Positions 7,031 through 13,247 of a stretch of 13,247 bases of DNA are shown here, one piece after another. The stretch covers positions 1 through 13,247 of the forward strand of contig CAZAKZ010000141.1 of NCBI GenBank assembly GCA_964485695.1, given 5' to 3'. Made by a program: the position numbers and the translations under genes. Under the pieces are notes generated by a model. It was not told the DNA's origin. It saw only the letters and a program-made list of their open reading frames with translations, and searched no databases. Numbering within the stretch: position 1 is the stretch's first letter; the number at the start of each line of letters is the position of its first letter. The DNA is from CAZAKZ01 sp964485695. Lineage in GTDB: Bacteria; Planctomycetota; JAFGQW01.

Positions 7031-8404
7031 CTACTGTAGCGGCTTTCCCCGGTACTCGCCGGTCAGCGTATGCAAGAACTTCACGAGGGTCTCGCAATCA
7101 CCGTCGGACAGTTCCACCCCGGCCTCGCAGGTCCCCATGACCTTCACCGCTTTTTTCAGGTCGACGATCGATCCGTCGTGGAAATACGGGGCCGTGAGCG
7201 CGATGTTCCGCAACGTCGGGACCTTGAACTTGTGCCGGTCCACTTCGATCTTGGTCACATTGAACCGACCGAAATCCGGCTTACCGACGTTGCCACGTGG
7301 CGTGAAGTAATCCTGTTTGCGTCCCATGGCCTCGAAAGACTGTCCGCCGAGGATCTTGCCCACGTGGCAGGTGGCGCAACCGTGTATCTTGAACAACCGG
7401 TAGCCGTCCTTCTCCTCCGCGGTGATCGCGTCGGCCTGGCCCTTCAGGTACCGATCGAATCGGCCGTTGGGGGTGACGAGTGACCTCTCGAATTCCGCGA
7501 TGGCATCGCAGATGTTGGGGCCGGTCAGCCCCTCGGGATAGGCGGCCCGGAACTGCTTGACAAACACCTCGTCTTTTCGGAGTTTCGCGATCACGTCGGG
7601 CCAGTTGCCGCCCATCTCGATCGGATTGTTGACCGGTCCGTCCGCCTGCTCCTCGAGATCGACCGCGCGGCCGTCCCAGAACTGCTTGAACTGGAATCCG
7701 GAGTTGAAACTCGTGGGCGAGTTGATGTCGCCGGTCTTTCCTGCGATGCCCTTCGAAAACCGGAGCTGGTCCGTTCCGCCCTTGTCGAGCGCGTGGCAGG
7801 TCGCACACGACACGGTATCGTCACCGGAGAGGCGAGGATCATGATACAGACGATCACCGAGCGCGGCCTTTTCGGCGTTCAGTTCGACCGTTTCCGGCAA
7901 CGGCTGCACCACCTCGTTCTGAAACGCCGCCGCGACGCCGTGGGTCGCGAAATACCGGGACCGGACGTTGTGAACCCAGTCAATGATGTCCGTCTTGTCC
8001 GATCCACTCAATCCGCCATTCCAGTGGAGCGCAATGTATCGAAACGGCGGCATGGAGCCGGCCTCGACCACCTGCTCGATCTTCGCGATGGCCACCTCGG
8101 ATACGGGCGTGTCCTTGGGAACCCGTAACGCGGCCAGCAGATCGATATACCGCGTGCCCTCCTCGATATCGTTTTGAATGATCTGCTTGGCGATCGGGAG
8201 GTTGGCGTAAAAGGGTAGATTGTATTCCTTGGTGTGGCAGTTGACGCACTTCTTCGAGAGCACGCCCGCCACCTTGGCCAGCGCCGGGTTTCCCGATGCA
8301 ATCTTCTCCAGGCTGTTCGAGGGCACGCCGACGAACAGATTGACCACAGGAACCGCCAGGAACAGGATGACAACGATCACGATCAGGAGGAGGAATTTCT
8401 TCAT
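7031..8404 (-). CDS. Membrane-anchored tri-haem cytochrome c peroxidase (haem-binding domain + CCP/MauG)
   Basis: A 457-residue protein. The start at 8404 follows AAAGGG at good spacing and opens with an uncleaved-looking anchor (residues 4-25). There are three CXXCH haem sites: C53-H57, C200-H204 and C343-H347. The first lies in a Haem_bd-type domain: CVNCHTKEYNLPFYANLP, then EEGTRYIDL and the motif MPPFRYIALHW near 118-128. The second and third are the two haems of the di-haem CCP/MauG family, with FWDGRA (242-247), NPIEMGG (260-266) and KVPTLRNIALTAPYFHDGS (394-412) as family marks. It should reduce periplasmic hydrogen peroxide with electrons from a cytochrome or quinol. Bcp follows 13 bp downstream. 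Tri-haem peroxidases are known, for example E. coli YhjA, so the domain pairing is not new. Confidence 0.93.
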   Translation of the reverse strand: MKKFLLLIVIVVILFLAVPVVNLFVGVPSNSLEKIASGNPALAKVAGVLSKKCVNCHTKEYNLPFYANLPIAKQIIQNDIEEGTRYIDLLAALRVPKDTPVSEVAIAKIEQVVEAGSMPPFRYIALHWNGGLSGSDKTDIIDWVHNVRSRYFATHGVAAAFQNEVVQPLPETVELNAEKAALGDRLYHDPRLSGDDTVSCATCHALDKGGTDQLRFSKGIAGKTGDINSPTSFNSGFQFKQFWDGRAVDLEEQADGPVNNPIEMGGNWPDVIAKLRKDEVFVKQFRAAYPEGLTGPNICDAIAEFERSLVTPNGRFDRYLKGQADAITAEEKDGYRLFKIHGCATCHVGKILGGQSFEAMGRKQDYFTPRGNVGKPDFGRFNVTKIEVDRHKFKVPTLRNIALTAPYFHDGSIVDLKKAVKVMGTCEAGVELSDGDCETLVKFLHTLTGEYRGKPLQ

Positions 8405-8557
8405 GGTTGCCCTTTCGTGGCCCACACCGAAAACAGCCAGAATTAATATCTGATCTTTAGTGCAAACCGACATCGGGAACGAGGATAGGAATTTTATAGC
8501 CCTTTTTTCCAAACCCGGGGTTCATCAGCAAGGGCTCGTTCGTCTCGTATCACGGAG
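8405..8557. other. Gap between sulfatase stop and the peroxidase start
   Basis: 153 bp that must hold the promoter of the minus-strand peroxidase-bcp pair unless it is read through from the sulfatases. An AT-rich patch (8440-8460) is visible, but no promoter with standard spacing could be supported. A GC palindrome with a nearby A-run (around 8500-8520) lacks a loop, so I do not call a terminator. Confidence 0.35.
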
Positions 8558-10003
8558 TTATCGGCCCGACTGGGACGGTTCATACCCAGGATTTCTCGTC
8601 CTGGGCACCGGAGCATCCACCTCCCGGCGCCAGCGGTGCATCAGCGCGAGCAACTCTTGCGTTTTTTCGGGCTCTGTAGCGACGAGGTTGTTCTTTTCCG
8701 ACAGGTCTTTCTCGAGGTGGTAGAGCTCGAGGCGCCCATCTTCGTAGAATTCGATCAACTTCCAGTCGCCTTTCCGCACGGCTCCCACCGGCGTCGTGCG
8801 CCAGGGAGTCTCGGATCCCCTGTACCCTTGAAGGTAGGCGGGGAAGTGCCAGAAAAGCGTTTCTCTGGTCCATCCCCCGTGCCCGCTCAGAAGGGGCACC
8901 AGGCTTTCCCCATCCAGAAGCTGATCCTTCGGCCGGGAAGCCCCGGCCCACTCGAGAAGAGTCGGATAGAAATCCAGGCCGATCACGGGAGTTGTGCAGA
9001 CGCTGTCGGGCTTCACCTTTCCCGGCCAGCGGACGACCATGGGCACACGGATCCCTCCCTCATAGAGCATTCCCTTCGCGCCGCGGAGGGGAGCCATGGA
9101 GGTTACCGGCCCAAAGCCTCCATTGTCCGAGAAGAGGATGATCACGGTGTCTTCCTCCAACCCCAGGGCTTTCACCTTGTCCAGAATCCGGCCGACGCTG
9201 TGGTCCGTACTCTCGATCATGGCGGCGTACCTGGGATTGTAGTGGCCCGAGCTTCCATTTTTCCTTTTGTACTTCTTGATGAGCTCCTTTTTCGCCCGGA
9301 TCGGTGTGTGCACGGCGTAATGAGAGAGGTAGATGAAGAAGGGCTTCTCGGGGTTGGATTCGATGAACCGAAGCGCTTCTTCGGTCAAGCGGTCCGTGAG
9401 GTACTCCCCCTCGGGTCCGTCCGGAAGATCCTTGTTCTTGTAGGGACTGAAGTAGCGCCTGGGGGAACCGGAGCGGTTACCCCCCATGTTCACATCGAAT
9501 CCCTGTCCCTTGGGCCCGCTGTCCGGACCGTCCCCCAGATGCCATTTCCCGATGTGAGCGGTCGCATACCCTACCGTTTTCAGCGCCTCCGCCAGGGTGA
9601 CGATATCGCCGTCGAGCACTTTCTTGTTCTCGATGGGGATGAGCTTCCGATGCTTCGACAAGCCACGCTTGGAGCTGTTCACCGTGTAGACGCCGTGGCG
9701 GGGCGTATACTGGCCGGAAAGGAGGCAAGCGCGGGAAGGCGCGCAGTTGGGCGCATTGGCATAGGCCTGGGTGAAGGTCATGCCGCCCTGCGCGAGCCGG
9801 TCCATGTGAGGCGTCTCATAGTACGTGCTCCCCATGAAGCCCGCGTCCTTCCAGCCCATGTCGTCGACGAGAATGAAGATGAAGTTCGGTTTCCTTCCGG
9901 TCTCCTGGAAGAGAGGCTTCGCGCCAAGGAGAGGCCGTGCGCCGGAAGCGCCGATCACCATGGCGCCGAGTCCCAGGCTCTTTATGAATTCACGCCTTCT
10001 CAT
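8558..10003 (-). CDS. Tat-exported arylsulfatase-family enzyme (CAPSR active site)
   Basis: A 481-residue sulfatase hydrolysing a sulfate ester of unknown substrate, probably a carbohydrate. The start at 10003 gives a twin-arginine signal RRREFIKSLGLGAMVIGAS, and GGGAGGA lies upstream; the longer frame to 10144 only adds sequence overlapping the upstream gene. FIFILVDDMGW supplies the metal-binding Asp47-Asp48. CAPSR (87-91) is the formylglycine site, with Cys87 to be oxidised. GKWHLGD (Lys153, His155), His232 in HYAVHTP, SDNGG (Asp293, Asn294) and Lys310 complete the usual active-site set. Its start codon lies inside the end of the upstream sulfatase gene (14-bp overlap), so the pair is probably translationally coupled. 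No maturase gene is visible in the window. Confidence 0.93.
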   Translation of the reverse strand: MRRREFIKSLGLGAMVIGASGARPLLGAKPLFQETGRKPNFIFILVDDMGWKDAGFMGSTYYETPHMDRLAQGGMTFTQAYANAPNCAPSRACLLSGQYTPRHGVYTVNSSKRGLSKHRKLIPIENKKVLDGDIVTLAEALKTVGYATAHIGKWHLGDGPDSGPKGQGFDVNMGGNRSGSPRRYFSPYKNKDLPDGPEGEYLTDRLTEEALRFIESNPEKPFFIYLSHYAVHTPIRAKKELIKKYKRKNGSSGHYNPRYAAMIESTDHSVGRILDKVKALGLEEDTVIILFSDNGGFGPVTSMAPLRGAKGMLYEGGIRVPMVVRWPGKVKPDSVCTTPVIGLDFYPTLLEWAGASRPKDQLLDGESLVPLLSGHGGWTRETLFWHFPAYLQGYRGSETPWRTTPVGAVRKGDWKLIEFYEDGRLELYHLEKDLSEKNNLVATEPEKTQELLALMHRWRREVDAPVPRTRNPGYEPSQSGR

Positions 10004-11468
10004 GAACCAGGTCCTCCCAGAGCACGGGATCACCGCTCCGCTCCATCCAGGATCTGAGTAATTTCTCCATCTGCTTGCACCGGTCCGAGAAAGCGGGATC
10101 ATCGGCCAGGTTCTTCTTCTCCCACGGATCCTCCTCGAGGTCAAAGAGCTGTGTGGTTCTATTTCCCTTGATATTGTACTTGATCAGCTTCCATCGGCCG
10201 GCACGGATGCCGCGCTGGGGTTTCTTGTTCGAGTAGGCAAAGAAGAGCGAATCTCGAACACTGGGAGTCTTGTCATGCATGAGTGGATAGAGGCTTCGGC
10301 TCTCCACAGATCCGGGAATATCGATCTGGCTCAGATCGCACAGGGTGGGGAACAGATCGTGCAGGTAACATAAAGCATCGATACGCTTTCCCTTGGGCAC
10401 GGCGGGCCCGCTGATGACGAGAGGAACGCGGACGCTGTGCTCGTAGAGACTCTGCTTTCCCAGAAGGCCGTGTTGCCCCACCGCTAGCCCGTTATCCCCG
10501 GCGAGAACGACGAGTGTATTCTCCGCCTCCCCGCTCTCTTCGAGCGCCGCCATCACCCGTCCGATCTCGTGGTCCGTGTGAGAGATCATGGCATAGTAGT
10601 CGGCAATGTGCTTGCGAACCTCCTTTTCCGTGCGTGGGAAGGGGGCCAGGTTCTCGTCCCGCACCCGCAGCTCGCCATTGTCGAAGGGATGTTCCGGGAA
10701 AAAGTTGGGTGGGAAATCGACCTCTTCCGGAGGATACAGGGCTTGAAACGCCTTCGGCGCCATCCTGGGATCGTGGGGCGCCGTGTAGGAGACGTACATC
10801 AGAAAAGGGCGCGTGCCATTTCTGTTCGTCAGAAAATTGATGGCTGCATCGCTGAAAAGAGTGCTAGAAAAGGCGTCCCCTGTGTAACGATTCCTTTTCG
10901 GATATTCGCCTGCCAGGTCAAAATCGAAAAGGGGCACCTTCAAGTGGTCGGACATGCCTCCGAAGAAGATCTTTCCTCCGTGGGTGAATCCCCTGGCATA
11001 CAGTGAAGAGCCGTTGTGCCATTTCCCTGTCCCGAAAGTGGCGTAACCCTGGCGCTGAAAAACCTCGGGAAAGGTGATGTATGGACATTGTCCCCGCTCT
11101 TCCGGCTTGACGCTCCAGGCGACGGTCACGGATCTGGGAAGATGAAAATACCCCCGCCCCGTGAGGAGCATAGCCCGGCTGGGCATGCAAACGGCGCCAT
11201 GGGGAGAACCCATGATATAGGTATGGGTAAAGCTGGTTCCGTTACGAACGAATCTGTCCATGTTCGGTGTCTTGATCACAGGATGACCAAGGGCGCCGAT
11301 GGTATCGAAGCGCTGGTCATCCGTGAAAAAGATCACAACATTGGGACGCCGAGGTGGGTGTTCGCCGTCTTTCATGAACTTCGTGAAACAGCTCGTCATG
11401 AACAGTCCGGATGCCGATATGCCCAGACCTCTTAAAAAATCACGCCGGTCGATCGAGATGGGTTTCAT
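9990..11468 (-). CDS. Tat-exported sulfatase (CMPSR active site), first gene of the pair
   Basis: A 492-residue sulfatase if started at 11468, the Met directly before the twin-arginine signal (IDRRDFLRGLGISASG). Earlier in-frame ATGs at 11495, 11504 and 11558 are possible because none has a strong ribosome site. A Cys at residue 27 (FMTSC) may be a lipidation site, but the -3 residue is unusual. VVIFFTDDQRFDTIG gives Asp50-Asp51. CMPSR (94-98) is the formylglycine motif with Cys94. GTGKWHNG (Lys149, His151), YTAPHDPR (His232) and GDNGLAVGQHG followed by LYEHSVRVP are typical of the iduronate/choline-sulfatase-like branch. The substrate is unknown. It overlaps the next sulfatase by 14 bp and is divergent from hipBA. 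Confidence 0.92.
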   Translation of the reverse strand: MKPISIDRRDFLRGLGISASGLFMTSCFTKFMKDGEHPPRRPNVVIFFTDDQRFDTIGALGHPVIKTPNMDRFVRNGTSFTHTYIMGSPHGAVCMPSRAMLLTGRGYFHLPRSVTVAWSVKPEERGQCPYITFPEVFQRQGYATFGTGKWHNGSSLYARGFTHGGKIFFGGMSDHLKVPLFDFDLAGEYPKRNRYTGDAFSSTLFSDAAINFLTNRNGTRPFLMYVSYTAPHDPRMAPKAFQALYPPEEVDFPPNFFPEHPFDNGELRVRDENLAPFPRTEKEVRKHIADYYAMISHTDHEIGRVMAALEESGEAENTLVVLAGDNGLAVGQHGLLGKQSLYEHSVRVPLVISGPAVPKGKRIDALCYLHDLFPTLCDLSQIDIPGSVESRSLYPLMHDKTPSVRDSLFFAYSNKKPQRGIRAGRWKLIKYNIKGNRTTQLFDLEEDPWEKKNLADDPAFSDRCKQMEKLLRSWMERSGDPVLWEDLVHEKA

Positions 11469-11664
11469 GAAAAAATCCCGTGTTGGAACCTTCATGGCCG
11501 TCATGGTATCGCTGTCCACCTGCTCTTTCCACGCAGAAAACAGGAGGTCGGGAGGCAAGAAGTTCGTGACCCGGGTTCATGAAATCCACCCGTCAACAGG
11601 GAAGAAAACGGGCTCGAGCTTCTCCAACCTGACCATCGATGGACCATGGCGACAGCTATATAAA

Positions 11665-11680
11665 AGATAATATATTATCT
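11665..11680. promoter_or_regulatory. Operator palindrome O1 upstream of hipBA
   Basis: AGATAATATATTATCT, a perfect 16-bp palindrome identical to 11706-11721. It ends 5 bp upstream of the -35 box. It is a likely binding site for the HipB-like repressor, inferred from position and duplication. Confidence 0.75.
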
Positions 11681-11685
11681 ACAGA

Positions 11686-11714
11686 TTGACATATTTTTAA
11701 AATAGAGATAATAT
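11686..11714 (+). promoter_or_regulatory. hipBA promoter
   Basis: TTGACA at 11686-11691 is a perfect -35 box. TAATAT at 11709-11714, 17 bp further, is a fair -10 box (four of six). Predicted initiation is near 11721, about 30 bases before the ATG at 11753. The -10 lies inside operator O2, so repressor binding would block polymerase. Confidence 0.7.
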
Positions 11715-11721
11715 ATTATCT
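11706..11721. promoter_or_regulatory. Operator palindrome O2 covering the hipBA -10 box
   Basis: Second identical copy of AGATAATATATTATCT, 41 bp from O1 measured start to start, close to four helical turns. Both sites therefore face the same side of the DNA, which would favour cooperative or looped binding. Confidence 0.75.
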
Positions 11722-11752
11722 ATATGTTTCCGACATCTCATGTGGTGATCGC

Positions 11753-12064
11753 ATGGCTTCAATACCAGATCCGCTCCATTTGCCCGGGGAGATCGCCCGG
11801 ATCCTGTCCATCCGGTTGAGAGAGCTGCGTCTCCACAATGGCTGGAAACGGGCGACCCTTGCGGTCCGGTCCGGAGTCACCGAGTCCTCTCTCAAGCGGT
11901 TCGAGAGGACCAGCAAGGTGTCGCTGGAGAACCTGCTCAAGCTCTGTCACGCGCTGGGTCGACTCCAGGAGTTCGACCGGCTGCTATTGCCGCCTGTGGC
12001 CCGAACCCTTGCCGAACTCGAAAAACGCCAGGGCAAGCCGCTGCCCAAGCGGGGCCGTAAATGA
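11753..12064 (+). CDS. hipB: HipB-like XRE-family antitoxin and repressor
   Basis: A 103-residue basic protein with a helix-turn-helix of the XRE/Cro class: RLRELRLHNGWKRATLAVRS, then GVTESSLKRFERTSKVSLENLL, recognition helix about residues 42-52. The C-terminal part (FDRLLLPPVARTLAELEKRQ and a basic tail) resembles other HipB-type partners of HipA kinases. It should neutralise HipA and repress its own promoter through the two palindromes upstream. The ribosome site before the ATG is weak (GGTGATC). Its stop TGA overlaps the hipA start as ATGA, the usual coupling in toxin-antitoxin pairs. Identity rests on the fold, size and partner. Confidence 0.88.
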   Translation: MASIPDPLHLPGEIARILSIRLRELRLHNGWKRATLAVRSGVTESSLKRFERTSKVSLENLLKLCHALGRLQEFDRLLLPPVARTLAELEKRQGKPLPKRGRK

Positions 12065-13200
12065 AAACTCTATCCATTCAGCTCACGCAGACACCAACCC
12101 GATTCCTGTCCGTCGGACGACTGGCGGAAGCGGATCGACGCGTGTTCTTCGAATACGCTCCCGAATTCCTGGAGACCAGCCTTGAACTCTCGCCGTTCAA
12201 GTTGCCCCTCGGTTCAGGACTGATAGAACATACAGACCGTTCCTTCGGCCCGCTGCCCGGATTGTTCGAGGATTCACTCCCCGACGGCTGGGGTCTTCTT
12301 CTGATGGACCGGTATTTCCGCAGCGAGGGCCTGGTTCCTGGGACCGTGTCCCCCATCGACCGGCTGGCCTATCTTGGAACACGAACGATGGGAGGATTGA
12401 CCTATCACCCGGCCGAGGAAGTCGATCCTTCCCTCACGGAGTTCAACCTTCAACGGATCGCGAAAAATGCGCGTGACGTGCTGGCAGGCACGGCAAAGGA
12501 AGTGCTTCCGGAATTGATGCGAGCCGGCGGATCCCCCGGGGGGGCACGTCCCAAAGTGCTGGTCGGAGTGCGTGAAGACAGGATCATCTCCGGGGAGGAC
12601 GAACTTCCTGACGGGTATGAGGCGTGGATCGTGAAGTTCTCGGCGAAGGAGGATTTCAAGGACGCCGGCCCGGTTGAATACGCCTATGCGCGCATGGCTC
12701 GAGCTGCCGGAATCGAAATGCCTCCCAACCGCCTGTTCGAGACATCTACGGGTGATTGCTTCTTCGGAGTCAAGCGTTTCGACCGAGAAGGCAATCACCG
12801 CCGACACATACACACCTTCGGCAACCTGATACACGCCAATTTCAGAGTTCCGGGATGCGACTACATGGATATGCTGAAGGCCGTGAGCCTTCTGACCCGT
12901 AACCACCAGGACGTCCTTCGGTCCTTCAGACAGATGGTGTTCAACGTCGCTGCCCACAACCGGGATGATCACGTCAAAAATTTTTCATTCATCATGGACG
13001 AGGAAGGCCGGTGGTCACTCTCCCCTGCTTACGACCTCATGTATTCTCTCGGCCCAGGCGGAGAACACTCCATGACGATCCTGGGGGAAGGACGAGAGCC
13101 CACCCATGATAACTTCCTGCAGCTGGCGGGGAAATCCGGCATCTCCTCCGAACAGGCCGCACGCATAGTGGATCAGGTCAGGGACGCTGTTTCTTCGTAA
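12061..13200 (+). CDS. hipA: HipA-family serine/threonine kinase toxin
   Basis: A 379-residue HipA-like kinase, somewhat shorter than E. coli HipA (440). E. coli HipA phosphorylates glutamyl-tRNA synthetase; the target here is unknown. The N-terminal subdomain includes LSVGRL and GLFEDSLPDGWG (68-78), a hallmark of the family. Residues 155-165 (AGGSPGGARPK) form the Gly-rich ATP loop, with Ser158 in the position of the autophosphorylated serine. WIVKF (189-193) carries Lys192. NRDDHVKNFSF (300-310) is the catalytic loop with Asp302 as the likely base and Asn307. SPAYDL (321-326) supplies the metal-binding Asp325. All key residues are intact, so the toxin should be active. It starts within the hipB stop (ATGA). 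The N-terminal subdomain is in the same chain, so this is a two-gene HipBA, not a HipBST, layout. Confidence 0.92.
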   Translation: MKTLSIQLTQTPTRFLSVGRLAEADRRVFFEYAPEFLETSLELSPFKLPLGSGLIEHTDRSFGPLPGLFEDSLPDGWGLLLMDRYFRSEGLVPGTVSPIDRLAYLGTRTMGGLTYHPAEEVDPSLTEFNLQRIAKNARDVLAGTAKEVLPELMRAGGSPGGARPKVLVGVREDRIISGEDELPDGYEAWIVKFSAKEDFKDAGPVEYAYARMARAAGIEMPPNRLFETSTGDCFFGVKRFDREGNHRRHIHTFGNLIHANFRVPGCDYMDMLKAVSLLTRNHQDVLRSFRQMVFNVAAHNRDDHVKNFSFIMDEEGRWSLSPAYDLMYSLGPGGEHSMTILGEGREPTHDNFLQLAGKSGISSEQAARIVDQVRDAVSS

Positions 13201-13211
13201 GTATTCAGTCG

Positions 13212-13240
13212 TCAGGTAGACACTTGACCCCTTCTTTTTC
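13212..13240 (-). repeat. Possible edge of a repetitive element
   Basis: On the minus strand the bases read AAGGGGTCAAGTGTCTACCT. The GGGGTCAAGT core resembles sequences I recall flanking REP-associated (IS200-like) transposase genes in many bacteria. The window ends seven bases later, so the element cannot be confirmed. Confidence 0.25.
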
Positions 13241-13247
13241 GGTCTGA

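Larger units (their letters stand above)
11469..11752. other. Divergent intergenic region between the sulfatase operon and hipBA
   Basis: The left half (11469-11650) has the local GC-rich composition and several alternative sulfatase starts. The right half (about 11655-11730) is sharply AT-rich and holds the hipBA promoter and palindromes listed separately. No extra gene is supported. The sulfatase promoter must lie here, but no clear boxes were found. Confidence 0.6.

Noticed and set aside
8500..8520. Terminator after the sulfatase pair
   Set aside because: The GC palindrome has no loop and the A/T run is not positioned as a 3' U-tract with a proper stem.
8636..10057. 473-codon + strand open frame opposite the sulfatase
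   Set aside because: Shadow of the sulfatase; no recognisable domain and no good start.
11665..11721. AT-rich palindromes as transcription terminators
   Set aside because: Perfect palindromes with no loop, no GC stem, and placed around a good promoter; operator function fits better.
1..13247. CRISPR array, rRNA, tRNA or replication origin
   Set aside because: No regularly spaced repeats, no rRNA-like conserved blocks, no complete cloverleaf and no DnaA-box cluster were seen.

Overview
The window is a GC-rich, gene-dense bacterial segment with many exported proteins. It has two Tat-dependent sulfatases, a planctomycete-style PQQ-like beta-propeller membrane protein, a TlpA-type lipoprotein, a secreted propeller protein with an unusual C-terminal domain, and a haem peroxidase. 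This mix is common in Planctomycetota, Verrucomicrobiota and related uncultured candidate phyla. I cannot name the species and the phylum is an inference from gene content.

Left part (1-3645): a five-helix membrane protein on the + strand, open at the left edge, faces two minus-strand genes for exported proteins: a TlpA-like thioredoxin lipoprotein (958-2217) and a secreted beta-propeller protein (2464-3645). A diverged direct repeat of about 108 bp lies downstream of each minus-strand gene (751-858 and 2336-2444). The two copies fold into the same nested hairpin on the minus strand, with one compensatory base-pair change and one G-U-preserving change. This looks like an undescribed structured RNA or mobile repeat and is the most interesting signal here.

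Middle part (3646-8404): an internally deleted and frameshifted DDE/integrase-type transposase relic (4021-4444) precedes a 626-residue PQQ-like propeller protein whose first blade is interrupted by about six membrane helices (4568-6448). Convergent to it is a compact minus-strand pair: a membrane-anchored tri-haem cytochrome c peroxidase (7031-8404), then a Bcp-type peroxiredoxin (6538-7017) 13 bp downstream. Together they look like a peroxide-detoxification operon covering the periplasm and the cytoplasm.

Right part (8558-13200): two sulfatases with Tat signals and formylglycine-type active sites are translationally coupled on the minus strand, the second start lying inside the end of the first gene. 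Divergent from them is a HipBA-type toxin-antitoxin module on the + strand, with an ATGA overlap between hipB and hipA. Its promoter has two identical perfect 16-bp palindromes 41 bp apart. One covers the -10 box and one sits just upstream of the -35 box, a layout typical of operator-mediated autoregulation.

No rRNA, tRNA, CRISPR array or replication origin was recognised.
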